From: Fistularia commersonii
Lineage: Eukaryota > Chordata > Actinopteri > Syngnathiformes > Fistulariidae
Length of the DNA: 64,000 nt
Direction: 5' to 3'
Assembly: GCA_037954325.1 (NCBI GenBank)
Contig: JBBMNZ010000007.1
Span: 10,728,501-10,792,500 of the forward strand
Below the pieces are notes generated by a model. The model did not search any database, was not told the origin of the DNA, and saw only the letters and a list, made by a program, of their open reading frames with translations. Positions 10,180 through 21,664 of the stretch are shown piece by piece. The translations under genes and the position numbers were made by a program. Numbering within the stretch: the stretch's first letter is position 1; each line of letters starts with the position of its first letter.

Positions 10180-11010
10180 GAGCGCCGAGGACAATCGCGC
10201 GATCGTATCTCACATCCCCAACACAGGAACCGAATCGGCGGCGCGGAGGGGGAACTATTTGTGGGTTAAGTTAGGATAACAGGTTTTTCATCATAATCTT
10301 TGGCAGACAGGAAGGGGACAGATTACCGACGACTAGATGAGTGATAAGTCGACTGGGACACGGCGGCTTAAGCGAAGAACAGAAGGACTTGCTCGAATGC
10401 ATCTCTCGGATGAACAGATCTCCCGAACAGATGGAAATGCGTTTATCTTCATCCAAAATCCCACATCTTGGATCCGCGGGGGAGGGGAGGGGAGCTGACG
10501 ATTGATCTCACTTTATCTCTGGCTGCAGCGAGGAAGTTATGGAAGGAAGGCATATGCGAGAAGACGAAGGAGGTAGAGAGGCGCCGAACCCGGCGATAAA
10601 TGTACAGCGCGATAATACCGAGGTTGTGTTTTCGTCCCGTATAAAAACGTCCTGCCACTTCCAAGTCGTCCCCAACGCTTCCTGCTTCACGTACATTTTT
10701 TTTTTTCCTCCCCGCCAAAAAATTCCGTGTGATACGCTTTCGTCAAACGGTCGTGACTTTGGTACGTATTGTACGATTACTTTTGTCAAAGCAATATTAA
10801 AAAAAAAAAAGTGTTCAGGTATTTCGACCTGTTTTTTTTTTTTTTTTTCTCTTTTCTGCATCACCAAAGCTTTTCATTGGATGGAGAAAAGAGGAACTTA
10901 GAGTTTTGCTGACCCCTCCCTTCCCCACCGGGCTCTTCAGAGAACTTTAAAGGGACAGTTTGCCCACAAAATAAAATTAAAATATCATTCATCTCCATGC
11001 CTGAAATGTT
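10180..11010 (+). other. cbfa2t2: cbfa2t2 3' UTR (proximal form)
   Basis: Non-coding sequence after the TAG stop with no recognisable repeat. It ends near the AATAAA at 10970. The length is inferred from that signal only. A longer form could end near a second AATAAA at 12043. Confidence 0.5.
10970..10975 (+). promoter_or_regulatory. candidate polyadenylation signal AATAAA for cbfa2t2
   Basis: Canonical hexamer about 790 nt after the cbfa2t2 stop, in an AT-rich stretch followed by T-rich sequence. It is the first such hexamer I see after the stop. Confidence 0.45.
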
Positions 11011-11340
11011 TTTTTGGTCAATCCAGATGCTATTTTGGAGACGCCCCGGTCAGTTTAAGTCCAGCTGGTGAGTCGGACAGCTAAATTCACCCTTTCACAG
11101 CACCATGTACAAGCATCTCCGTACGCATTTACCGCAGTAAAGTCGCAGAAATATTTATTTATTGCATTTTAATGCCTTCACGTTCAAAACGAGCCCGGCG
11201 GCCTGCAGGAGGCAGGGTTTAACCTGGATCCGTCACCGGTCAATGACCTCCATTTGTCGTTGCTAGGTGCATGAACCAAATATGGCTTGTTGGGATGCAT
11301 TATAGCTTTATATAAATGTTTTTTGTGTGTTTTGTTTTGA

Positions 11341-11510
11341 AACTTTTGTTTCTATGTGATGTGAATGAGAGGGTGAATGTTTTTTTTTTTTTTGTCTTAT
11401 ACACGGCTCTGTTATTGACTGGCGTCCGTTCCAGGTTGAATCCCGCTTCAGGCCCCGAGTGCAGGTCATGCATCCAAGATAACGAACGAATAAATGAATG
11501 AACACCAAAT
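11341..11510 (+). repeat. teleost dispersed repeat, 3' half
   Basis: GTGAATGAGAGGGTGAATG, then ACACGGCTCTGTTATTGACT, GGTTGAATCCCGC and GATAACGAACGAATAAATG. This is a degenerate copy of the family seen at 3800 and 21240. Confidence 0.5.
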
Positions 11511-11924
11511 ATCCCACATAGCAGTTGGCCTGTTGCTCCAACGAACACAAATTTAGTTGAAATGTATATTTTTTTCTACTTTTTGGTCAAACTGTCCCTC
11601 GTTGGCAGCTCATCCACATGGATAGCTCCCCTATGGCGGGGTCAGGATGTTGCTCCGAATCTCCCGCCGCTGCAATGTTTGCAGAAAAGGATTTTTCCGA
11701 GGGGTCGACGGATCGGGGGGGGGCTCAGGAGTATTTATGTCTAGACGACTCTTTTGCTGTCCTGCCAAGCGATGTTGCCTTCTTCTCTCACAGTTAGGTT
11801 TAAGCCCAGAATTTAGCAATCTCCCTCCGCTGTTTTCAAAGTGAGATGTCTATCTTTTCCATTTATCTTGTTTGGTTGTTGTAAAGAATATTATGAGACG
11901 CCTTTATTTTACGAGCCACAAATC

Positions 11925-11926
11925 CC

Positions 11927-11957
<31 letters not shown>

Positions 11958-11966
11958 ACACACACC
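11925..11966 (+). repeat. poly-C run followed by (CA)n
   Basis: About 19 C residues joined to about 12 CA units. Confidence 0.9.
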
Positions 11967-12042
11967 TTCGATCACGCTCTTTTTATTATGAGGCATAACA
12001 TCATGCGAGAAGAAAAAAAGATTATCTTTACATGGAATATTA

Positions 12043-12048
12043 AATAAA
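12043..12048 (+). promoter_or_regulatory. alternative distal AATAAA downstream of cbfa2t2
   Basis: Second canonical hexamer on the + strand, beyond a C-run/CA repeat and a copy of a teleost dispersed repeat. It is only a candidate, because a 1.9-kb 3' UTR would have to contain repeats. Confidence 0.2.
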
Positions 12049-12059
12049 CTGAATGGCTT

Positions 12060-13640
12060 CAGAGCGCTTTGTGACTGATGAGGGTTTTAATCTTAAAAAC
12101 AAAAGATAAGAAAAAAACAGGCCGTGGATCTAGATGAAAACTTATCCCCGTCAATAAGCACAGACTGCGGGTCTCTTTATTTCTGTTATTTATTTCTCTA
12201 ATTTTCTAAGGTGGCTGGGGTGTGAGTGGAATTTGTGACATCACAAACTTGTGCCTGATCCAACAGCGCATCAGACAAAATTATGATAATTTAAAGCCGT
12301 CCAATCGAGCTAGAGGAAGTAATTTACACACATTGTGTCCCTGTGTGAAATGAGGGGCTACTTAAAGGGTTAAAGGGCCCAAATATACATATGTGTATAT
12401 TTGCATATCAGAAAGTCACTCTTAGGGTCACTGCGGCCCCAGCTCTTTAATATCACGTTAGTAAAATCTGCATTTTGACCCAGTGAGCAAAAAACTCTTA
12501 TTCGAATATATCAAATTTTATTACTGTGAGAATGTGACAAGGGGGCTCTTTAATAATAATAATAATATTTACAGAGAACTTTCTATTAAAGTGCTGCACA
12601 AGTAAGAAGGGATAAGAGGAGAAGTATTAAATAAACATCAAATTCGTTTATACTGCCCTTAGAGAGAGAGGTGATGGGATTACCGGCTTGCAAATAACCT
12701 ACAGCGTACAGGATGCTGCACTAACACCTCACATTAAGAAGGTCCCCAGTCCAAAACCATACAGCAGGTTGATTGGAAAACTTAAAATTGTCCGAATGAT
12801 TAATGATAATAATAAAAAGTTAATGGTGTATGTCTCCATATGATAAAAGCAATACATAAATCCAATGTATTAGCATTGTAATTATTATGGTTCAATGAAT
12901 TGACTATCTTATAGGTAAGGAGCAAAACCTGAAAGTCTGTTCTCGCATGAACTGGATTTACGTGTTCACATTTACTCGATCAGAACGTCCACTGCTGCAT
13001 TCTGAAAAATTAGGTGACCCGGATAAAAAAGGCTTCGCAATAATCCAATCGCCACGTCACGAATTTGCTGATTAGGATTTCTGCATCCCTGACCTTAGTG
13101 AATATGAGGGCGGGTAGAAAGCATGGCATCAAATATCCCACAGAGGCTCCCCAGAGTCTAAAACGGATCTCCCTCAGCTCTGACTTTTTCTTGGGTGGAA
13201 ATTCTTTGATACATTGATTTTCCTTCACTGATAGGAAGTTGATCTTCCAGTCACTTCACGGACGGGATCCCGAGGAAACAGCACAGAATTCCCACTGAAC
13301 CGAGCCTTTGTTTTTGTTCAAGAAGTGAGATAGGAAGAAGAGGAGGAGGAAGAGGCCGCAGAGGCCGCAGAAAAACACATATGGATCAGAGTGGACTTTA
13401 AAAAGAGGCAAATTATGGTCATTCGGCGAATATCATGTCTGAAAAATATAGAAAATAAAAAAAATAAAAAACTGGATAATATCTTAAAAAAATGTAATAT
13501 TTCCTCAGATAAGTATGACGAAAAACCTTAAGAATGAAATCCTGCTCAGGCTGTATTATCACAAACCACCGCTAGATGGCAGTGTAATATTATTTTTACA
13601 CACATGTCAAACAGGCCAGCTGATGAAAAGCAGGAAGCGC
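12060..13640. other. intergenic AT-rich sequence with no gene seen
   Basis: No exon-like frame, RNA gene or recognisable transposon end was found. It has a short AATAAT run near 12550 and purine-rich GAAGAGGAGGAGGAAGAG near 13337. Confidence 0.6.
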
Positions 13641-13644
13641 TTTG

Positions 13645-13900
13645 TGTCCTGCAACGCGTCACCACATTTCAGCAGCTTCTGGTTTTCCTCTGCAGGAAGA
13701 CACTTTCATATGGTGTGTATGCGCGTGGTGCAGCACTGGAGTTTGCACATAAGCCACATTGCAAGAAGGTTCTTAGTTCCATTCCTACTTGGGGCCTTTC
13801 TGTGAGGACTTTGAATATTCTCCCCCGTGTCTGCGTGGGCTTCTTTGGGTTTTGCGGTTTCCTTGCACAGTCCAAAAACATGCAGGAGGTTCACCGTACA
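13645..13900 (+). repeat. teleost dispersed repeat, 5' half
   Basis: Contains GCAGCACTGGAGTTTGCAC, AAGAAGGTTCTTAGTTCC, TTCTCCCCCGTGTCTGCGTG and CAGTCCAAAAACATGCAGG, in the order typical of this family. Confidence 0.6.
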
Positions 13901-14889
13901 CCTGCTGACAAACAAAAACAAACTAGCATACCAAAAACACCCATTGCAAGTATCACCTTGTTCACACAAGTCCGAGCTTCAGGTGCTTCCAAAGGTCTTC
14001 ACCTCTGTTTCAAATACCGGAAATGTATTTTCTGATCGTACGGCAACTCAGAATGAAGTGTCTGACGTCTGGATCATTATTGTCGGCACGTGCGGCAGAA
14101 TCAGCGCCACGTTGTTTATTCCGTGCCTGGTGGCGTCATGTCACATTTGATTTATGCCGAGGATTTTGTGCCGCTACGGTCGCCACGTGACACAGATAAA
14201 TGCGGACACAATTCTGAAGATGATCTGAATTAACTCCGTTACTGTCAAGGTCGCGAGCGGCACGAGGACTCGAATGGAGGAGGTTTCACTTCAAGAAAAA
14301 GGGACAAAAGAAAATCACAAAAGGGAGCAAAAGGTGCACGGTGCAGCGAAACACCAACACACTGATGGGACGGAGGCCGAAACCCCGAGACAAGGAAGTG
14401 CAATTTCAACCGATTTCAAAAAACATGGCACGCTAAAACAGATGTGGCAGGTCGGCCGATTGGATGAAAAGCCAGTGCTATGCGGACTGATGGACTTTTA
14501 CTACATTTGTAAACAAACAAAGGCGGCAAAACGCAGCTAACAAAGTAAATCTGAAATTGACGACGGCACAAAACGGGTGCGAAAAACACAGAGGGAGTTC
14601 ATGTGTAGAGCAGAACGGAATTACACCGGGGGTGGGGAGGGGGGGGGGATCCAGACAGAGATGTAGGGAACACGCTGTGCGATAACACAGGAACCGCAGG
14701 CGTAAAACAAACAGAGTCAAAACAACAGAAAAGTCGCAATACACTAAAATATTTAATACTGAAAGTTGAAAAGCTTATACAACTTTGAAGCAGAATCCTG
14801 ATTGTCCTGGGTTACCAATGTGTGGGAGGATCTGTGATTATACTGCATTTGTCGATAGAGGGACACATGGATAGATGTTATTTTTTTAT

Positions 14890-15345
14890 TCATTCATTCG
14901 TTCTTCATTCATTCATTATCTATGCCACTTTTCTTGCACGCAGGGTTGCAGGGGTTCGCCAAGAGTCAGGTTTAACTCCAAACTGGTGGCCTGTCAATCA
15001 TCAGACCACAACTATTCACCCTCTCACTTAAATGGCAGATGGAGACATACATCATCACAAAAAAAAACATTCACTCCCTCATTCATACATCATTTAGAGA
15101 CACGCTATTCACCCTTTCATTCACATGTCATGTAGAGACGTCCGATTATTCACTGCTCAAATAGAAAACCCACAACCGTTCGCGTCATAGAGACTCAAAA
15201 CCCTTCATTTTCTTATAAACGTTATATAGAGACATACATCCATTAACTCACTCATTCACATGTCATATGAAGACGTACAACCATTCATCCTCTCATTCAT
15301 GCCATATAGACAGTCAATGATGTACTCGTTCATTCATCATATAGA
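14890..15345 (-). repeat. teleost dispersed repeat with ~40-bp minisatellite array (antisense)
   Basis: After CATTATCTATGCCAC and GGGTTGCAGGGG, the segment carries about seven diverged units of the form CATTCACATGTCATATAGAG ACATACAACCATTCACCCTC. This is the antisense of the GTGAATGAGAGGGTGAATGG unit normally present once in the family. The array is interrupted at about 15350 by a LINE fragment and resumes at about 16195. Confidence 0.6.
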
Positions 15346-15359
15346 TAAATATTTTGTTC

Positions 15360-16060
15360 AAAGCGTTTATGGACAGAATTTCTAGGCGCAGGCGAGGGGA
15401 TCCCGCTTGGTGGCCACAGGATCGAGCCTATTCTTTTTGCAGACGATGTGATTCTGTTGGCTTCATCAAGCCGTGATCTCCAGGTTTGCAGCCAAATGTG
15501 AAGCAGCCGGGATGAGGATCATTACCTCCAAATCCGAGACCATGGCGCAACAGGTGGACTGCCCGCTCCGGATCAGGAGAAGACGTCCTGCCTAAGTTGG
15601 CAAGTATTTTGGGGGTCCTGTTCACGAGAGAGGGAAGGATGGAGTGGGAGACCGACGGGTGGATCGGAACAGCATCTCTGTACCGATCTGTCACGGTGAA
15701 GAAGGAGCTGACCTGGAAGGTGAAGCTCTCAATTTACCGGTCGATCTGCGTTGCTACCCCCCGCCTATGGACACGAACTGTGGGTAGTGACCGAAAGAAC
15801 GAGATTGCGGATACAAGCGGCCGAAATGAGTTTTCTCTGCAGGGTGACCAGATTCTATTAAAGACGGTGAGAAGCTGGGCCATCCCGGAGGAGCTCTGAG
15901 TGGAGTCGCTGCTCCTCCGCATAGAGAGGAGTCAGATGAGGTGATTCGGGCATCTGGTCGGGATGCCTCCTGGACGCCTCCTGGGGGAGGTATTCCGGGA
16001 GAGGAAAGTCTGGGCCTCTCTGCTCCAGCTGCACGATCAAACTTCGGAAAACCGGGGGAA
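15360..16060 (+). mobile_element. non-LTR retrotransposon fragment with GGAT tail
   Basis: Frameshifted reverse-transcriptase C-terminal sequence. It includes LFADDVILLASSSRDLQ (FADD active-site motif), then PRLWTRTVGSDRKNEIAD, and the 3' block encoding LLLRIERSQMR and HLVGMPPGRLL. It ends directly in a GGAT microsatellite, a 3' terminus shared in type with the copies at 25275 and 41640. It is inactive. Confidence 0.75.
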
Positions 16061-16177
16061 GATGGATGGATGGATGGATGGATGGATGGATGGATGGATG
16101 GATGGATGGATGGATGGATGGATGGATGGATGGATGGATGGATGGATGGATGGATGAATGGATGGATGGATGGATGG
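16061..16177 (+). repeat. (GGAT)n microsatellite, tail of the LINE fragment
   Basis: About 29 near-perfect GGAT units with one GAAT interruption. Its position at the 3' end of the LINE fragment suggests it grew from the element's tail. Confidence 0.95.
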
Positions 16178-16189
16178 GCAACCACTTAA

Positions 16190-16480
16190 TCACTAACTCA
16201 TTCACATGTAATATAATGACAATCATGTACGCTTTAATTTGCTTCATGTAAACATAAAATCATTCACTCACTCATTCATACATCACATAAAGACATACAA
16301 CCACTCACCCTCTTATTTTCACATATAGATAATTTTGGGTCCACATGCAGGTTTCCTCCCACGATACCTGAGAACCCGGAGGAAACCCACGCAGACACAG
16401 GAGAAAATGGAGACTTCACAAAGAAAACCCTCCTGTTAGAGTCCAACCGTGGACCGTCTTACTGCAAGGCAGAAATACTT
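16190..16480 (-). repeat. resumed minisatellite and antisense teleost repeat
   Basis: CATTCACATGTAATATAATG and CATTCATACATCACATAAAG continue the array interrupted at 15350. Then GGTTTCCTCCC, GAACCCGGAGGAAACCCACG follow in antisense order. Confidence 0.55.
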
Positions 16481-17119
16481 ACCGCCGTGATGGTCATTAT
16501 TATTGATATAATGTGCCAAAAACAAATCAATTCCTGCAACTGTCAGCCAAAATTTGCTCGGGTCAAGTTTTTATCGTAGCCACGAACTCCACCCAAAGTT
16601 TGACAGCAAAAGAAGCCTTGTAGTGTTTTTTCCCAAATGACAGAAGCGAGATAAGATCTCCATCAAACTCTTCAGTATCTGTGGATTTACTCACGCCTTC
16701 AGCTCTAGGTGAGTTTTTTTTTGTGCTCCAAAAGCAGAATTAATGATATATTTTCGAGTCAAGTTTCCATATCGGAGACTTTTGATTTTAGAGACTCAGA
16801 TTTCCGTGTGTGAGCGGAGCGGGAGGAGATGATAATTTGGGTTATTTTTCCCCCTCAAGTCATTTTACTGCCTAAAAAACAAGCAGAGTGTGTTGAAACT
16901 GCCAGATGTCTGAATTGATTGTGGCCCAGAGAAGAAACCAATCGAATTTGGGCTGTATAAAAACAGGTGATGTTTTTATTCACTTTTTTTTTTTAAAATG
17001 TGATATCGGCGTCCAATCGGCATCATCTTTTCACCTTACCAGCAGTTTGTATTTGCATGCACTTTATACCTTAAAGTTTAATGTTTATTGTTTTAATGCA
17101 ACAGTGTTCAATTTACACT

Positions 17120-17285
17120 CTATTATTATTATTTTGTAAATTTCATGTCACCATGGGATTGTAAGAAACTATGATGTTATTTGGGATGAGAGTGGATGAC
17201 ACAGAGAGAAGGGTTAAATGGAGAAGGTTGATTCACTTTGTCGACTACTTAAGGGAAAAGCCGAAAGGAAAAGAAGAAGTGGGAT
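17120..17285 (+). mobile_element. short 3' fragment of the RTE-like LINE
   Basis: GGATGACACAGAGAGAAGGG, then TTAAATGGAGAAGGTTGATTC and AAGGGAAAAGCCGAAAGG resemble the 3' terminus of the elements at 4075 and 26330. Confidence 0.4.
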
Positions 17286-17430
17286 TGTGAGAAACATCTT
17301 CTCGATTCCTTTTTATGTCCAGTACATGCAGAGAAATTGACAACAAACCTGACATTGACTTTGACTTCCATATTGGATTGGTCTCCATATGATGAGTGAA
17401 TGAACGAGTGATAAGCGGCAGACAAAGGAT

Positions 17431-17517
17431 GGATAAGATAAGATAAGATAAGATAAGATAAGATAAGATAAGATAAGATAAGATAAGATAAGATAAGATA
17501 AGATAAGATAAGATAAA
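17431..17517 (+). repeat. (GATAA)n microsatellite
   Basis: About 17 perfect pentamers. It is followed by CTTTGTTGATCCCCATAGGG, the antisense 3' end of a common fish retroposon, so the array is probably its terminal tail. Confidence 0.95.
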
Positions 17518-17575
17518 CTTTGTTGATCCCCATAGGGGAAATTCATTTGTCACAGCAGTGTAAGAGTTATAGTAT
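17518..17575 (-). repeat. antisense retroposon 3' end attached to (GATAA)n
   Basis: CTTTGTTGATCCCCATAGGG GAAATTCATTTGTCACAGCAG matches the familiar fish motif of actttattgatccc followed by ggggaaattcac. Only the terminal segment remains. Confidence 0.5.
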
Positions 17576-17692
17576 CAATAAATATGAGCATAATATAATA
17601 CAATTGAATATAATATAATAGAATAGAATAGAACAGAATATAAAAATGTAAATATATAAATAAATAAAATTGATAAATGAAATATATCAATA

Positions 17693-17773
17693 CTATAAAT
17701 ATAGATATAAATATAAATATAAATATAAATATAAATATAAATATAAATATAAATATAAATATAAATATAAATG
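17693..17773 (+). repeat. (ATAAAT)n hexanucleotide microsatellite
   Basis: About 13 units. The flanking 17590-17690 is AATAT/AGAAT-rich low-complexity sequence. Confidence 0.9.
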
Positions 17774-17789
17774 GAGAATAGAGAATAGA

Positions 17790-19130
17790 GGAGAGAGGAT
17801 AATGAATGAATGGATGAATATTCCTCATAGTTTTGAGTTTTATTCATATTTGCATTTCTGAAATGCTTTCAATGGTAAGTTCCCATGTACACTCAGTGTC
17901 ATGCGTCAATAAGGTTATTATGTAGTTTTATTTAAGTGGGGTTGTTCAATGCGCAGAAATAGTCTGCGCATTCAGTCTGTGATCAGGCAGTGTGTTTCGT
18001 GCACGTGTGATCACCGGTTCACCGGGGACAGCCTCGCCTGTCGACGTGTGGTCGAGCTACTTCCGTTTGTTCTCCGCCACTCTTCCCCCTCCACACCCCC
18101 ACGGCCCCGTTGTAATGATTGTGGGGAGTGAATTACGTGCAGCCCTGCCCCACTTTTCGACTGGAGGCAGAGAAATTGAAGTAATTTAGGGTTTAGCTCT
18201 GTTTTGCCATTCTGTTCTTAAAAAAGATACATGGAGCACGGACATATTTTAGGAAACAAGGCCGATTCCAGGTAAATTACCACATGACGGGTATGCATTG
18301 CATATAGTGAATAACGCGTATAAAACAGGAAAAGTACTGATGTTCTTCTCAAGAGTCTCCTATATTTTCCATCAAGGGCAGTGGCAGAATGTTGATTTCC
18401 AGCATTTTCAATCTTTTTTTCAAGTTAAAGTATTACCCTGCACACTTCCTGCAAAGAAACCTAGATAACATAAAAAACATTGGAAAATAAAAGGACACTT
18501 CAATGGCGCCATTCAATTTCGATGTTGTGTCGCCTGCTGGGGTATCATAGTGGAACGGAATGCAGCCTTGGTTAACATTACCAATTACACCAAGTTTCTT
18601 CTTTGGCCATAAGTTCAGATATCAGCGAAGTAGACTTCTCTTCTCCATGTTGAGCATCTTTCTGTGAGACAACAACGTTTCCGTACTTAGTTATGCAGGT
18701 TACGAGTTAGTTATGCGAACTGGAACCATGGCTCCTCCGGAGAACAGTGCTTGACAACTTTTTAATAATACATATAGTGTTGGCCCCAGACTTTATAGAA
18801 AGCTTTTAGTGTGAGGCACAAACCCAACATCACCCACCGAACATCAGGAGGAGTTACCATGAGAAAAACCCAAACCCTCTTTCTTCCTCTGTTTCGTGAG
18901 AGGATTTGATAATCTCTTATAAATTAAGGAAGTATGAAAGATTTATAGCACGGTTCTGATGGAACCATTAACACTCTGAGTTAATCTGGGTGCGTTTCTG
19001 CAACAGACCGTTCGGACTATTTATTCAGTCGGTCTGTTGTTCTCGGTCATCCGGGTCATGCTGAAGTCTTGTCCGAATCTTCTTGTCATGGCAACTGGAC
19101 TTGAATTTCTTCACTTGAAGACATTTCACC
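17790..19130. other. intergenic sequence, no gene seen
   Basis: No exon-like frame with splice sites and no repeat I recognise; ordinary unique-looking sequence. Confidence 0.5.
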
Positions 19131-19149
19131 CCCCATCTCAGAGGCTTTC

Positions 19150-19710
19150 ACGCATCTTTGTGATACATCCATTCATTCACACAGTCATATAGGGACAGAT
19201 ACAACAATTCAATCCTTCATTCACAGTCTCATAGAGAGATAAAACTGTTCACTCATTCATTCACACGTCATATGGACACATGAGTGTTCACCCTTCGCTC
19301 GCCTGTTATATAGACGCATACAACATTTACCCTCGAATTCACACGTCATATTAACAGAACAACATTCAGTCCCTCACTCACGCATCAAGGTGAGACATAC
19401 CATTATTCATTCATTCATACAGTCATATAGTGATATAACCACTCATCCTCTCATTCACATCTCATATAGAGACAGAACAGCATTCACTCCCTCACACATA
19501 GTCACAAAGAGACATACGCCCATTAACCCCTACTCACATTTAGAGAACATTCATTCATTCATTCATTCATTCATTCATTCATGTATCATACTGAAACATA
19601 CAGCCATTCACTCAGCCACTCAAACATCATGCAGTCAGGACACCATTAACCCTCTCATTCTCACATCATTAATATAACCATTCACTCCCTCTTTCACACA
19701 TCGCCATACT
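19150..19710 (-). repeat. ~40-bp minisatellite array, largest copy
   Basis: About a dozen diverged units built on CATTCACACGTCATATAGAG followed by ACATACAACCATTCACTC, with a nested CATT tetranucleotide run at about 19551-19580. The unit is the same as at 15000-15345 and, inverted, at 20625-20825. Confidence 0.65.
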
Positions 19711-20559
19711 TCTTATAGAGCCATTTATTTGTGTGCAGATATATACCGGTATATTTATTTACACCGCTAATCCTAGCCTTTAATCCATTTCATTTTGATG
19801 AAGTTGACATTCAGTGCAGACAGAGTACGTACTGACACTCAGCAAGGAGTTGGATAAGAGATGTGATCGGATCGAAACTCCAAAGGTCATTGCAACATGA
19901 TCTAGTTCGAAAACTTGTATTTGGAGAAAATTCCTATTCCTCCGTCTGAAATACCGTCATCGTTGCCAGGGTTTAAAAACAACAAGTAGTTTAAGAAGTT
20001 CCACAAGGGTGCTTATTTTCATTTAAATTTAGTGGACCTAATCTTTCTCATGAAAGGCCGGGGGCCATGCAAAGACTCCAAATATGGCTTCCCAAATCCA
20101 ATTTAGTCCCGCACTGCGAGCTGTGTCATCACTGAGTCAGCCGCCTCCGAAGAACACGCTGCTGTGGCATGTTATTCTGAGGCGACTCTCTGGGAAAATG
20201 CACTTATTGGCGGCGATACTGTCAGTAAGACGAGAAGATAGATGTCTCTGTGCCGTGGGGAGCCAGGCGCCCGCCTTGGGTTGTTATTACACTGATTACA
20301 ATTATGCAAATGATTGACATGGTGATGCTGAGACATCCCAGACCCCGAAACGAACCTTGATGCTTGACATCTGGCTGCAGGGACGCGCTCGTCTGAGGAA
20401 TCAACAACATGATATTGTTACGCCGACATTCTTTTCCGTTAGTATCAAAACACTCTTGGAGCTGAGGAGGTCTATGTGATTAGTGGACCCGGCTAAGACT
20501 GTCTTTGGTTCAGTTTGGACTGGGGGGCCTCTATGTGCTGGTCTTGATGCTCACCTTGT

Positions 20560-20830
20560 ATCTGCATGGATTCCTATGGGTTTTTCCGGGTTCCTTCTAC
20601 GGTCCAAAAATCAATCAGTGAACATGTGAATGAGGGAGTGAATGGTTGTATACCTCTAAAAGACATGTGGATGAATGAGTGAAAGGTTGTATGTCTCTCT
20701 AAAATGTGCGAATGAATTAAAGGTCTCTCAAGGACGTGAATGACAGAGTGACTGACTTTCTCAATATGAATGAGAGGGTGAATGGTTGTAGGTCTCTGTA
20801 TGACGTGTGAATGAATAATGAACCCAAACA
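20560..20830 (+). repeat. teleost dispersed repeat with sense minisatellite units
   Basis: After GCATGGATTCCTATGGG and TACGGTCCAAAAATCAATC it carries about five sense-oriented units (GTGAATGAGGGAGTGAATGG, TTGTATACCTCT). This is the reverse complement of the array at 19150. Confidence 0.6.
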
Positions 20831-21180
20831 AGTTTTGCTTAAAAACAAAATATGGAACAAGCATAGCTTAATTCTATTCAATAAATAACTTAATATTGCA
20901 CACATGCAAAATCCTGTTTTTTGCCTAAGTAGGAGGATGCCAGTATTAGCAAAAGGTCGCTATGACTACTGTCAACAGAGGAGAGGGCATTTATGGGTCC
21001 TGTTGTGATTTTCGTACCAAAACACCAGCAGAAAATTCTGGGATTTGTAGAATTAGCGGTACATGCACTGTAGACCATCCCGGTGGGCCAGCTCAAAGAG
21101 TCACTTGGTATGGCTTTGTGGGCCAAATGTAATTACAGTAGGGCCAAATTTGGCCCACGGGCCGGAGTTTGACACCTATG
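20830..21180 (+). mobile_element. hAT-like element remnant, right end
   Basis: Ends TTTGGCCCACGGGCCGGAGT TTGACACCTATG, the antisense of the CATAGGTGTCAAACTCCGG-type terminus of Charlie-like hAT elements. The matching left end was not found, so the left boundary is approximate and the copy is truncated. Confidence 0.5.
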
Positions 21181-21239
21181 GTTTGTGACATGAGTGACAG
21201 AATTGCTACCCACAACAGACTCACCCGCTACCCTACCTA

Positions 21240-21460
21240 TTGTTTGTTTCTATATAATGTGTGAATGAAAGTGAATGGTTGTATGTCCCTATATGAGGTG
21301 TGTGTGAGAGGGTGAATGGCTGTTTGCGTTCAACACATGGCTCGGTGATCAACTGGCGACTGGTTCAGGGGTGAACACTGCCTCTCGTGCAGTCACGGCA
21401 GGGTTCCAGGACCCATCTGCGACCCCGAGTGCACGCCAAGGGGTTTATATAATGAATGAT
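21240..21460 (+). repeat. teleost dispersed repeat, 3' half
   Basis: Contains GAATGAAAGTGAATGG, then GAGAGGGTGAATGGCTG, AACACATGGCTCGGTG, GGTGAACACTGCCTCTCG and AACTGGCGACTGGTTCAGG. Confidence 0.6.
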
Positions 21461-21554
21461 GAATCGATGAACATCAATGAACACAACATTTGTCTAAAAG
21501 TGTCTCGGAACTACTGAAATCTCTTCTTAATTTGTATTGACGCCAACGCTGAAC

Positions 21555-21660
21555 ATTAAGTCAAAGTCAATTTTATTGTCAATACTGCCATACGTTTACA
21601 CATACAGAGCATTGAAATAGTGTTATTCTAAGACCCACAGCGCAAAAATACAAAAAATTA
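21555..21660 (-). repeat. antisense retroposon 3' end (AGTCAAAGTCAATTTTATTG)
   Basis: AGTCAAAGTCAATTTTATTG TCAATACTGCCATACG is a familiar fish retroposon terminus in antisense orientation. A related start (AAAGTCAAAGTCAG) occurs at 48601. Confidence 0.45.
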
Positions 21661-21664
21661 TGAA

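Noticed and set aside
9861..10279. Alternative frames across the last cbfa2t2 exon
   Set aside because: The in-frame MYND finger with all eight zinc ligands fixes the correct frame; the others are shadows of GC-rich codons.
15754..16251. Long open frames encoding repeated HPSI or WMDG units
   Set aside because: They are translations of the GGAT microsatellite.
14890..19710. Regularly spaced repeats suggestive of a CRISPR array
   Set aside because: Units of about 40 bp are contiguous and diverged, with no constant repeat/unique spacer pattern, and the DNA is eukaryotic. It is a minisatellite.
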